A stretch of DNA of 64,000 nucleotides from positions 40,720,590-40,784,589 of the forward strand of contig JAMXBB010000008.1 of the NCBI GenBank assembly GCA_024138015.1, written 5' to 3'. Under the pieces are notes generated by a model. It was given only the letters and a program-made list of their open reading frames with translations. It was not told the origin of the DNA and ran no database searches. Positions 47,299 through 58,636 of the stretch are shown here, piece by piece; position 1 is the first letter of the stretch, and each line of letters starts with the position of its first letter. This stretch comes from Lumnitzera littorea. Taxonomy: Eukaryota; Streptophyta; Magnoliopsida; Myrtales; Combretaceae. The translations under genes and the position numbers were made by a program.

Positions 47299-49599
47299 CA
47301 CACTCGTAAAAAAGAGGGGATCGACTTTTTTAGATCTGTTGTCCCTCATCTAAATTACGTTGAACAGTAACACGACTATAGTGCAATAGAAAACAGTAGG
47401 AGCTTCACGCTACAGCGACCACCGACCCTCCCTTATCTTTTCCAAGCAACTACCAGTCACTGATCCAACGTATATGCTCCATCATTGTGCAGACCTCTCA
47501 CGCACACTCCAGCCTACACACGCTGTACATACCGATCTACACTTCACGCCGACCATTCCACGACTGCACACACCAAGGACAGCGACCTGCAATTCCAAAC
47601 GCCATCTACCATTAGACTAAACACAAGAACGCTACTCAGCCCCTACCATCGCCCGATCATCTTGATCCGCCGTAGCACATCCCTTCCACAGCATAATTCG
47701 CCACTATACTGTCATTGCTGCACCACATAACAGTAGCCGTAACTCTACTGTAGCATTGATTCAACCGTACGTCATTGGTCAAGTTAACTTGCATTGCAGC
47801 AGTCCACAACTGCATTCAGGCCATACGATTGGACTGCACCAATACCGCAATCTCCTGAGCAGCAACAACCCCCCTCTCACACTCGCTTAATGCCGACAGC
47901 CCCTCGTCAATCCACTTGAAGTCATCCAATCCGTACTGAATTTCCACCAACCGTACATTATACCCCACTATACGTATTCGATCTTCAACACAGTACACAC
48001 AAGACAGCAACAGTGTCGGACTCACAATTGCAGTGCTCCACCGAAGCCATATGATGCTTGATCTTCAATAAGCTGCAATAACGTCTGATCAACATCGAAA
48101 ACGACACATCACTCGCTACACCCAGTCACGCTGCTTTGTTGACCACATTTCGTCATTGTTGCGCTCTACTGACCGTGCTCCGTCATGCCGCAAGATCCGA
48201 AGGCTTTTGTACAGTCCAAAAGAGGCGAAACTCCAGATGAACACAACTTCAGAACAGCAAGCCCGGACGTCGAATTGTACAGTCCGACGCCGTCGCTACT
48301 CTGTCTACGCCATTATCGTGTAAGAACAAGCCAGGTTCAGTTTTTCCAAATCTTAGTTTTCTTATTTTATTTCATTTATTTCATTCTTTTATTTATTTAT
48401 TATTATTATCATTATATTATTAGTTTCTTAGTTATTTGATGCAGTATATGTATATATGACTATATTAGTTTAGGTGACTTATTAATATTAGTTTTTTATA
48501 TATTAAGTAAATTACGTGACATTACTAATCTATTTAGGTAGATAATTGTTTAATAATAATAGAATATATATATATATATATATTAGTCTAGGAATTTTTA
48601 AGATTAGTTGTTTATGTTTTCTTGCTTAGAAAATCAAATTTTTTTTAGAAGTAAAAATTAACAAAAAGTCAATAAATTGTTTAAGATGTTTTAGAGATTT
48701 TTTTTTATCATTTACGACTTAGGACCCTTTAGTTTTTTTAAAATAAACTAAATCAATTAAGAACGTAAAGCTTGTCGGTTTTCAAAATTAAAATAAATTA
48801 ACACATTAAAGATTTTTTTAAAGAACTACGATCGTCTGATCCCAATTAGTGAGTACGTAGGCACCTTCGAGACGACGATAAAATATGTAGAAACTTAGGT
48901 TCTTTTTTCTTTTAATTATTTATTTATTTCTTTAAAAATATTATAATTAGAAGAATAATCCTAATTTTGGTAAGTAGATAGTGGTACTCATTAGGGTTTA
49001 ATAGGTTAGCCTCCGAACTCGGAACTCTTTGGTTCTTCATTCAAATTAAAATCAAAGACCGGTAGCCAAATCGTAATCAATCCACCCAATTGATTACGGT
49101 TTCTTTCCTTTTTCCTGACTCCGGTCGGGTGGCGACTCTAAAAATTATTTTTAATTAAAAAACCAAAATTTCTCAATTTCTTTAGTCGAGGATTAATATT
49201 ATATGGGTTAGAGTTTAGTATTAATCGAGAAATGAGAAATTAATAATAAATAAATAGAAAACCAAAAATTAGGCTCGACAGTTGACTTTCCTGCATTAGG
49301 ACAATGCCTATTCCAATGTCTGATGCGTTACATTCCAACTTGAATATTTTCTCAAAGTCAAGTATAATAAGTATAAGGGTGAAGGTCAACATTTCCTTTA
49401 TCTTGGCAAAACTCCTCTCCTCCCTTTTTCCCTATCGGAAGTCGGTGTTCTTCTTTGTTAGCTTAGTAAGTGGTGCAACAAGGGTGCTAAAATTTCTGAT
49501 GAATCTTCTATAAAATTAAGCTAATCCATGGAAACTTCTCACATTGGCATAAATATTAGGAGTTGACCACTCGATGATTGCTTGGATCTTCTTGTTGTC

Positions 49600-50180
49600 C
49601 ACTCGTAAGCCTCTTCCACTTACTAGTAGCCTAAGAATACCACTTCCTCTTGGTAAAAGCAACACTTCTTAAGATTTCCGAATAATCTCTTAGCACAAAG
49701 GATGTTCAATATGGCATGGAGATGATCATAATGGCTCGACATGTTGGTACTATAGACCAGGATGTTATCAAAGTATACCACGATACACTTTCTTATCAGA
49801 TGTCTCAGCACATGGTTCATCAATCGCATGAAAGTGCTCAGGGCATTTGATAATCCAAAGGGCATGACCATCAATTCATAAAGTCCATGTCGAGTTTTAA
49901 ATGCTGTTTTCCACTCATCTCCTAGCCTCATGCGAATTTGATGGTAACCGGACTTGAGATCAATCTTGCTGAAGATCATGGCTCCACTCAATTCATCTAG
50001 CATATCATCTAACCTTAGAATGGAATACCTATATTAGATCGTAATCTTGTTCATAACTCGACTGTCTATATACATCCGCTAAGTTCCATCCTTTTTCAGC
50101 ACTAGAAGTGCCGGTACAACACAAGGGCTAAGACTTTCCTTAACATACCCTTTCTTTAGTAACTCATTGACTTGACGTTG
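49600..50180 (-). pseudogene. Gypsy element 2: reverse transcriptase
   Basis: The minus strand has SLSPCVVPALLVLKKDGT (about 50150-50095), then after stops [20 protein letters not shown] (50003 onward), [37 protein letters not shown] and [11 protein letters not shown]. These are RT blocks in normal order, and the 126-codon stretch 49623-50003 is uninterrupted. The catalytic loop, normally YxDD, reads YFDN: the second Asp codon is AAC (49764-49766). Together with upstream stops this makes it inactive. Confidence 0.92.
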
Positions 50181-50289
50181 AAACTCAGAAGCCTATACAA
50201 GACTTATTAGATATGCTGGCTTATTTGGTGGTATGGCGTCAGGTATTAAATCAATGCAATATTCTATGCTTCGAATTGGGGGTAACCCC

Positions 50290-50870
50290 TCGAGTAACTA
50301 TTTTGAGAGTAGGTCAGCATTTTCATCTAGCAACTCTTATATTTTTTAGGGTAGTTTACCCCGCTCCTTCATCTCTAATAGGCGCCTAACTAACATAAGG
50401 GTTGGCTCATCAATGTTGATGGCCTCTCGGAGCTTAGCTTTACTCATCATCAAAGTCTTCTTCGATTCGCGAGTAAGTTTTGCCTACAATTTATTAACTT
50501 CTCTCGACAGCATTGAGTTCAGTGTAATTTTCCGACCATCCTTTTCAGACACATACGTGTTCCTATGTCTATTGTGGGTAACTCTTTTGTCAAATAGACA
50601 TGGTCAGCCAAGCAACACGTGTGAGGTACACATGGGCAACACATCACAGAGAATCTCATTAAAGTAGTTTCCAATTGTGATCGACAACAATTCTTGTCGA
50701 GTGACATGTAGTGCTCCCTTATCACTCAGCTAATGCAACTTATATAGCTTCAGGTGTGCAATGGTTGGCAACTTCAACAATGTGACCATTTCGACTGATG
50801 CCACATTGGTGCAACTTCTACTATCTACAATTAATGCTTGCATTTAGTCATTGCTCCTCCTCTCGCGAGG
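50290..50870 (-). pseudogene. Gypsy element 2: protease region and linker to RT
   Basis: Between the gag remnant and RT the minus strand reads LPTIAHLKLYKLH, QELLSITIGNYFNEILCDVL, PMCTSHVLLG and KDGRKITLNSMLSREV (about 50770-50500). These blocks correspond to the C-terminal half of plant gypsy proteases ('HP.PYKLQWL..', 'CDV.PM.A.H.LLGRPWQ.D'). The active-site DSG block expected near 50840 is not clear. The linker continues toward LLEGLPPIRSIEYCIDLIPD near 50285, the start of RT. Confidence 0.7.
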
Positions 50871-51980
50871 GTTCTAAGTTCATGGTGCGTTGAACAACTA
50901 GGACCAATCGATCTAAGTCCTCAGTAAACACATCCTCTTTAATCAGTTCTTTCTTGATAGTTTCTTTTTTGGCATTGCTTTTGTCCTCCTCATGTTCCTC
51001 GTTAATACTTTCTACCTCTAGCTTTGTGATGTCTCCCTCGATCACCATAGTTCTTTAGTTCAAGCACTAAGTAGCCATATGCCTAAAGCCTTGGCTCTTA
51101 AAGCACTTGATCTAGCTTGTCTTCTTACCAGATCCTTACCCTTTCTCATAAGTTCAAGTCGACACGTCACTGTTAAGTTGACCTCTGTACTTAGCTTAGA
51201 CATCCACCTTTCGAGTCGGCTTGATACTTGAATGAGTTTGATGATTTATCTATCCTCTTAATCTTGTGATGTACCTAGAGATTGTTCGTACTGGGGGTTC
51301 CTTTACTTCTCATTGGATTATAAGCATTTGGAATTCCTAAACATACTTATCAATCATTCGGCCTCCTTGCCTCAACTCTTAAGGCCGAATAAAAGTGTCC
51401 TGCAGATATGTATCCAATATGAACCTATTTCTTAGTATTCTTTTCATTTCAGGCCAGATATTAATCTCTTGGTAGCCTTCTCACCTTCTCATAGCCTAAA
51501 AATTCTTCCACCACATGTCAGCATATTCGAAGAGCTAAATAGCAGTAATCTTCACTTTCTCATAATCCTTGTACTGATAATAGTAAAAAATACGCTCCAC
51601 TTTCTCTTCCCATTCTAGATTTTTATCAGCATTCCCAAATCTATTGAAACTCAGAATCTGAAGCTTCACATGGTTAGATGCTCCAGGGACTTGAGCTTGC
51701 TCTTCTTCAAAATATTCTTCCTCGTCTTGTCCATCCAGTTCCCTCAAGTTTATCCTTCATCTTACTCGTCCACCTACTCCTTCACATCAAACTTATCGAG
51801 TTGGGTTCTAACCTCTAACAAGTTAAGCAGCTTGAGGGGTATTTTATGCAGCCTTAATCAATTGACAAGCTAATGCATAAATAGCTCGGGTCAAATTTAC
51901 CAAGAAGTTAGCCACCTCATCAAGTCTTTCGTCGATGCTCCTAAGGGTCCCTTAAAACTATTGACCATAGTGAACAACTC
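50848..51980 (-). pseudogene. Gypsy element 2: gag remnant
   Basis: The capsid N-terminal block reads VKLQILSFNRFGNADKNLEW then EEKVERIFYYYQYKDYEKVK (51670-51545), as in plant gypsy Gag ('VKLKIPPF.GK.D.E.YLEWE.KVE..F'). Upstream, MRELDGQDEEEYFEEEQAQV gives an acidic linker. Near 51120-51060 the minus strand reads KCFKSQGFRHMAT, the remains of a CCHC knuckle with Ser in place of the second Cys, followed by the acidic tail at 51048-50848. Several frameshifts separate the parts. Confidence 0.78.
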
Positions 51981-52161
51981 CATTGTTATTATCTCTAACA
52001 CCAACATTTACACTTGGATCTATCGTTTTTCCAAACCAGAAACTAAATAGCCAGTAACACAGCAGCTAAGATGAATAGAGTAATTTGCTCTATTTCACAC
52101 ACACAAAACAAAGTATAAACAGAACTTCGAAAATAAACTACAGTTCAAATAAAACTGCCGC

Positions 52162-52173
52162 TCTGATACCAAG
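52162..52173 (-). other. Primer-binding site of gypsy element 2
   Basis: The + strand reads GCTCTGATACCA just left of the 5' LTR, complementary to the 3' end of initiator-Met tRNA. The match is exact and is followed by AGA before the LTR start TGGTGCG. Confidence 0.82.
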
Positions 52174-52174
52174 A

Positions 52175-53012
52175 TGGTGCGAACTGTAACTAAGAACAGA
52201 CAAAGTCGGTAACTGAATAAGTCCAAGTTTACTAAAAGGTTGAAAAAGAAATGATGGGGAATGTGTAAAAGGACAAATGCAAATAAAAAGTAAGCAAAAA
52301 CCCGTAGATAACTCCAATAAATATGACGTACGAGATGGTTCAATGAGGTTACTCGCCACCTAACCTTACTTAAGGGTTAAGATAAGAGTGAGATGAACGT
52401 AAACAGAGTAGTGTTTACGAGAGAAAAATGTCAACTCTATTAATGTTCAATCTAATGTTTACAGCTACAAGTACAAGAGATATTTATACCCGAGAATTTA
52501 GGGCAACATGCCTAAAAAGGAAAAGACAAAAAGGGTATTACCTTAAAGAAGTAATGTATAAGAATACAAAAGAGTAAAAATGAATATTTAAGAAAGGCAA
52601 TTATTAAAGTGTTAGATTCTACACATGGTCCTATACACATGGTGGCGATACATTGGTGAAGTTGTTGGAAGATGTAGACAAAAGTATATGGTTAGGTCAC
52701 TTATTTGAGTAAGGGTGGTTAAGGATCAATCTGGTCTCTCTCTCTCGATTTCTCAACAAGGGAGATGACGAGTCATTGGTTGGTTTGAGTGCGAGTGAGT
52801 AATCATGAAAGATTTGACTGCTCTCTTGCTAATCCACAACTCGGCATACTTAAAAAAGATGGATAGTCATTCGACTCGGCATACGTAGTGACTCGGCAAA
52901 GAAGTACTCAACTTTGGTAGGAGTCAGCTAAAGTAGAAGAATCTAACTTGCTAGGCCTTCTAGTCCTTAGGCTCAACTACGGGTCAAAGGCCCAATAGCT
53001 TGATTCCTATTA
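52175..53012 (-). mobile_element. 5' LTR of gypsy element 2
   Basis: About 838 bp. On + it runs from TGGTGCGAACTG to CCTATTA; on the minus strand its start TG has become TA. It matches the left LTR through GTACAAGAGATATTTATACC, TACATTGGTGAAG and ACTCGGCAAAGAAGTACT. Confidence 0.85.
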
Positions 53013-53059
53013 AAACCTTAATTGGTTACGATTACTGAATAACATGTGTAATTGTGTAA

Positions 53060-53560
53060 AATTGTTAACGATTTTACGATTAGGTTACTTGTTTAAGTAG
53101 GGGTGGCTAAGGATCAGTCCGGTCTCAGATGTAGACAAAAGAATACAACTATGGGCAAATGTAGACAAAAGTATACGGTCAAGTTACTTATCTGAGTAAG
53201 GGTGGTTAAAGATCAGTTCGGTCTCTCTCTCTCTCGATTTCTCATCAAGGGAGATGACGAATCATTGGTCGGCTCAAGTGCGAGTGAGTAACCATGAAAG
53301 ATTTGACTATTCTCTTGGTAATCTACAACTCAGCATACTTTAGAAAGATGGATAGTCATTTGACTCAACATACGTAGTGACTCGGCAAAGATGTACTTAA
53401 CTTCGGTAGGAGTTAACTAGAGCAAAAAAACCCGCCTTGCCAGGCCTTTTAGGCCTTAGGCTCGACTATGGGTCAAAGGCCCAATAGCTTGATTTCTATC
53501 AAAACACTAATTGGTTACGATTACTAAATAACATACGTAATTGCATAAAATCGTTAACGA
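53060..53560 (-). repeat. Re-duplicated LTR end plus flank beside gypsy element 2
   Basis: 53157-53560 repeats 52670-53057, including both the outer half of the LTR and the unique flank AATTGGTTACGATTACT. A shorter copy of the LTR piece (GGTTACTTGTTTAAGTAGGG) sits between them at about 53085-53125. Because the flank is included, this is a tandem duplication of chromosomal DNA after insertion, not a second element. Confidence 0.8.
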
Positions 53561-56500
53561 ATGAATAGAAATAACTTCTAAATATTTATAAATATAAAGA
53601 ATGACAACTTAATTAATAAAATTGATAAAATTTTAAATATTAATTTGTGATTATTTATAATTTCATATTCATATATATATGTACTAGTTTTGTATTAATT
53701 TAATTATTTTGATTAATTTTACTACATATCCTAAATTTATGTATTAGATAGTGTACATTTATTTTTCCTTCTATATTTTCTATTATGATTATTTCACCTT
53801 AATACTTTTAGAAAAGTCAACTAAAATTATTTTATAATTTTTTTATTTTTCTTCCTTTTTCCTTTTCTTCCTTTCTCTCCTTCCTCTTTGACTTTTCTTT
53901 GTTTTACTTTTCCTTAGTTGAATTGTGTAAAGTTTTAGCTGTTAGTGGTCCCCTTTTCAATTCCAACATGTTTTAAAAATGTAGAATAAGATTAATAAGA
54001 TAAGATAAGGTTTTAGTCAAATCAATATCTTAACATATCTTACTTTTCCTTTTTCTTTATTTAATTTATTTGTTTTTCTCTCTTCATTTTTGGATGCCAA
54101 CTACACATGCATATATACATTATTAATTTTTTTTTTATTTTACTTTTCACTTATAACGCATTAGAAACACACATACTTTCCTCTCTCTCTCAACCATCCC
54201 TTCCCTTTTCCTTTTAATCTTCTTCTTCTTCTTCTTATTTTTTTTTTTCCTTAAGTCATCAATTTGCAACTTGTTTTATAACCTACTTCAATAGTATTTT
54301 GATCCAATCTAAGAGGAGAAAGAGGAGTTCTTGGTTTACAAGCTTCAAGACACCAAAAGAAGTAGTTAAGTACTATTTTTAATGTATTTATTTTTGTTAT
54401 TTTACATGAACTCTTGTTATATATGTATATTTTATGGAATTACATGTATTTGGGGAATATATAACATAGTTTATTTTGTAATTTCTCTTCCTTGTATTAA
54501 ATTTATTTGTACATGTAATGAGATAATATGAAAAGTTAGTATTTTCTTATGTATATGTGTTTATATATGTATATAACTAATTAGGTATATCATTATATAT
54601 ACATATATGTTATAATTAGTTGTGTAAACATACGGTATATAGAAATATATGTATATATATATGCATATATAGTAAGTATGTTTATTCATTTTCATTATTT
54701 ATATATATATATATATATATACATAGGTATATGCATTTGATTATATATATATGTATAGTATATAGTATATTTAGGTTTATCTTGTAAATTTACATATATA
54801 CATATGTATAAATAAAATAAGAAAACCTAAGTATAAAGGTATATGTATAAATATAAAAATATGTATTCTAATAGTATAGTATAAGTACATGTATATACCT
54901 AAATAGTATATGTACAATATACTAAAATACTAAATTATTAAATAAAGTAAGATAATATATATATATATATATAAATGTCGTGAGCTTGAAAAGGAAACTA
55001 ATGTTAATTTACAAAATTTAGTAAATTATAATAATAATAAATAAATATAATTACTATTTAATATCACGAAATTTGAAAAAATATGAAAAATCATAAAATG
55101 ACACATGGACCAATGAGAAGCTAACACATCAGCATCTTTATTTAAATAATTAATTTCATAAATTAAAATAAGTATAACAAAATAATAGTAATTAATTAAA
55201 TAGAAAATTATAAATATGGCAAAAAGAGGTTTAAATGTGAATTTTATCTTAAAATAGTAAAATAAGTAAATAATTATAAAATAGACTTAAAAATAAGAAA
55301 ATTACAAAAATATAAAATTTAGATATTTATTAAATCATAAATTTATAAAGGAAAGCTTAAAATAATAATTTATAAATATTTAAGTCAAAATAATAAAATT
55401 CGTAATATTTTTATACCATCATGAAAAGTGTAGGTTATAATGTTTGAAATATATCCTATTATGTGAAAGTACGTCAAAAAATTATAAAAATCGACTATAA
55501 TTTTATTAAAATCGATTATAATTTCATAAAAATAGAAATTAAAACGAAAAAAGTTATACGGGATTGACGAAAAAGCTCAAACTAGGAATTTTATATGAAT
55601 AGATAGCTAATTTAGGTAATTAATACTAAATGTATGAATAAATGTTAGGTGATGTTAATATAGATACTAACTTACCAAGTAGATTATTACGACCGTTGAT
55701 AGACCCTATAATTGAATGAGTACTCTCAATAACTCTATACTTATTTTATGTTTATAGTTAGTCCACCTAAATTAAATATTAATAACTTGATATATAAGGG
55801 TTCAAATTATGCATGTACCTGAATATTGGTTGTGTGTTGTGTAAAATGTTATGAAACATAATAGCCGAATAACTGGCTGCTTGATTTATTACTGTATAAT
55901 TGAATGATTTGTTAATATTGGTTGATCACTTCATAAATTAACTTAATCATATTCAACTTAACTTAAATTAAATGAATTATACATAAGCACGAACATTGCA
56001 TATAATGTTTCGGCTATTACCTTACGTGGTTGGTAATGAAGGGCCTTTTAGGAATGGGATTCCCATGTGATTTAATTAGTCTAATGCAAGAGTATTGGTA
56101 CAATAAGACTCTATCCTTGATTCACAGGTTTACCTAGCAACGGAGACACTAATCTTAGGTGGTTAGGAGTCGAGTCTAAAGAGCACTGCCGTAGGGCGTG
56201 AGCATGGATTGTAGGAGCTACCTTATCCCTATACTTGGGAATTTATATACTATTAGTTTTGGAAATAGAAACATATTTTGTGAAATATGGAATTTCTATA
56301 TATAGTTAGAAACCTACATGCTAAAACCCGATTATGATTGGTGCCATTGTATCTCTAACCCTTACTTCGGAGGGTGTTAAATTCGGTGTTGTATGTAATA
56401 CTAGTCAACTACATATATTGTTTGGCATACTGCTTATTTATACATTTATATGTTTGTTAATTAATCGTTTGATAACTTGCTTGTCAGTATAGTACGAGGG

Positions 56501-56940
56501 ATATCTCACTAAGCTTGTATAGCTTATTTCTTAAAAGCTTACTTCCCAATAGCTTTCTCTTGCAGGTTGCTAGATAATCAGGCATGGGTTAAGAGTTGAG
56601 TATGGGGTACCAACATTGAGATGTATAGAAGTTAAAATTTGAAGATAGACTATATAGCTAGTTTGAATTATCACATGTAATTATTGATATTATATTTAGA
56701 TTTTATAACTTTCGTAAGTTTAAGTTTTAGATCTTTACTACATGAACTTATCGTTTCATATTAGATATTCATAGTTATTTGTATATTACAATAAGTTAAT
56801 AAGTTAAAAGTTGAAAAACCTAGTGGATAATTAATTAGAGTCTTGCAATCTCTAACTTACCAAACAATTTTCATATCATGGATGTACATGTGATATGAAA
56901 AGTTTAGGCAATCATACTAGGCCCTCATAAGGTCATGACA
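53561..56940 (+). mobile_element. LTR-C2: plus-strand LTR related to LTR-C1, left end unplaced
   Basis: The right end is clear: AAGGTCATGACA at 56929-56940. The 110 bases before it (AGTCTTGCAATCTCTAACTT, then GATGTACATGTGATATG) match the reversed start of LTR-C1 at 15727-15830. An R-region-like block with TATCTCACTAAGCTTGTATAGC lies near 56500. The left TG end was not found; the start given is the edge of the neighbouring duplication. 53570-55500 is AT-rich, with a CT-rich tract at 54180-54250 and (AT)n microsatellites near 54700 and 54960. No coding domain. Confidence 0.5.
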
Positions 56941-56945
56941 ATAAC

Positions 56946-57007
56946 TCTAACACATCGTTGATTTATTAATGTAGAGAGTCATTTCAGTAATTAGGCTTAT
57001 GACCAAA
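56946..57007. other. Short spacer between two LTR elements
   Basis: Nothing recognisable; it separates the end of LTR-C2 from the target duplication of element E. Confidence 0.4.
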
Positions 57008-57410
57008 TTTAATGCTATGAACCGATATTATGGGTTAGTGGTAGAGTTTAGGAAATTTGCCTAACTAGAGATATTTTAGGAAGATCTAGCTTTATAGGCT
57101 CAAAACATTGATTGCCAGACTGGACTTTCCACACTCGGCCTTGTTTAGTTGTCTCACACGTGAAAAGTAGACTTGAAAACAGTCTTTCTAAGCTCATTTG
57201 GACTTCGTTTGACTTTATTAGACCTTAAAGAGGCTTAAGTATGCTTCTGACTTATTTAAAGAAAAAATGGGTTTCTTTTAATTATCATAAAATCTAAGCC
57301 CATATTTAAGCCCATGAAAGCTAATGGAAAGGATAATCTTCAATAATAAAGCTCAATCTTAACCGTCTATCTCGAAGCCATCTAATGGTTAATATCAACT
57401 TTCAAATTCT

Positions 57411-57421
57411 ATAAATAAGAG
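57411..57421 (+). promoter_or_regulatory. TATA box, left LTR of element E
   Basis: CTATAAATAAG, about 400 bp inside the LTR; the right LTR has CTATAAATAGA at the corresponding place. Confidence 0.5.
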
Positions 57422-58417
57422 GCTCCTCCTCTTATTTAATTCATTCAAAATATTGGCAAGTTTGTGATAAACACTAAAGCTATACTAAAATCACTCTAAT
57501 AAAAGATTAAACAAGCAATTTTATCAAGAACAATTCAAGAGCAGTCAAAAACACTGAGTTTGATTTGCTGTCATACCTACACACTTGATATACTAAGTGT
57601 GCCTATTCTTCCTTCTATGCCTCTTCCTAACGACATCCCTCGATGTGTCATTAACTCAAGACATCTCTTAGGTTGATCAGCAAATGTATTGTATATGATC
57701 GGCTAACTGCAACAACCCTACACACATTATTTTTATCTTTGTTGTAATGATGTTGACCAATTGTACTCTCATATCACCTATGAAAGAATGAAGAAGGAAG
57801 ACATGTGAGAAGCCAAAGCGAGAAACTTGAATCAAAATATAGAAGAAAAAGAAAAATAATATCACTAACACATTGCTACAATGAGTTACTACATGTTGGA
57901 GCTCGAATGGAAGGAAATATGACACGAAGATCTATATATATAGTCAATGGATGAAGCTTGCTAGGATAAAGATTAATATATTGAAGTAAAGATGTGATGA
58001 GGTTGTATATCGTTTAAAATGATTTAGATATAAGATGTGGACAAATATTAGTTGATTAAATATGATTTGAGAAGTTAAAGAAAGAAAGTAGAGTTCATCC
58101 TTTACTAATATGAATCCCTAAAAGAGGAGTTTTAGGGTTGTATGTCAACTTGTGTTTCCTTTTGGTTTAAGATAGACAATGAAGCAAGGTTTGGAGAATG
58201 GAAATTTATTTAGTGCTTTGACAGTGGGTTTAAAAAAAAAGAGAGAGGGAGTTAATTCCAAGGTGCGAATTCGTGCTTTAACTATTAGAAAGAAATTTCT
58301 TGCGCATGACTTCCTTTTAAGGAAAATGTAATTTATCTTATGAGGCTCCAATAAATGTTGTAGCAAATATATAATGCATGGAAACTCATTGTTAAGGAGA
58401 CTTACAATGTTGGAAAA

Positions 58418-58636
58418 ATGGAGGCATTGCAAATATTGACAGTGTGGAAAGAGTTATTCACAAATTTTTTTGAAGACTATTTTTATGGCACCTCTTCAAA
58501 TATTGACGATGTAGAAGGCTCTATGCCAAAGACTATAACAAGAAAGACTAAAGGAGATTTCTCATGTTTGCTAGTAGATTTAAGTAAGTCTACATATTCT
58601 ATCAAAGAAAAAAAAATTGTTGCTCTTCACGATTAA
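58418..58636 (+). other. Unidentified 72-codon ORF inside element E
   Basis: Reads MEALQILTVWKELFTNFFED at its start and ends ..YSIKEKKIVALHD. It is hydrophilic with no motif I recognise. It is the longest + frame in the interior of a non-autonomous element, and may be chance. Confidence 0.15.

Larger units (their letters stand above)
46755..49280 (+). mobile_element. LTR-D: 2.5-kb solo LTR inserted in the gypsy 2 RNase H
   Basis: Starts TGTAGACACC and ends GGCTCGACA, flanked by perfect 5-bp duplications GTTGA at 46750-46754 and 49281-49285. A TATA box (TATATAAATAG) near 47288-47298 and the GAACTACGATCG, GATCCCAATT, TACGTAGGCACC series at 48827-48863 set it on +. The last two blocks and GGTGGCGACTCTAA (about 49130) are common in Tat/Ogre-type plant LTRs, so I place it there tentatively. 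The C-rich leader 47340-48330 generates long but meaningless ORFs (47485-47730, 48185-48439 and 47816-48025 minus). No internal domain: a solo LTR. Confidence 0.88.
44282..53012 (-). mobile_element. Gypsy element 2: full-order Ty3/gypsy element with both LTRs
   Basis: LTRs at 44282-45182 and 52175-53012 are clearly homologous (for example GAAATGATGGGGAATGTGTA in both). Next to the right LTR is a PBS, next to the left a purine tract. Reading right to left the order is gag, protease, RT, RNase H, integrase: Ty3/gypsy order. Flanks AAACT (44277-44281) and AAACC (53013-53017) fit a 5-bp duplication with one change. Without the inserted LTR-D it is about 6.2 kb. Stops throughout show it is inactive. 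The sublineage is unresolved; no clear chromodomain is seen. Confidence 0.9.

Noticed and set aside
47485..48439. Open frames in GC-richer DNA of LTR-D
   Set aside because: Composition-driven frames in the LTR leader; no family features, both strands open.
53085..53560. A third independent LTR of gypsy element 2
   Set aside because: The copy includes unique flanking DNA, so it is a segmental duplication.
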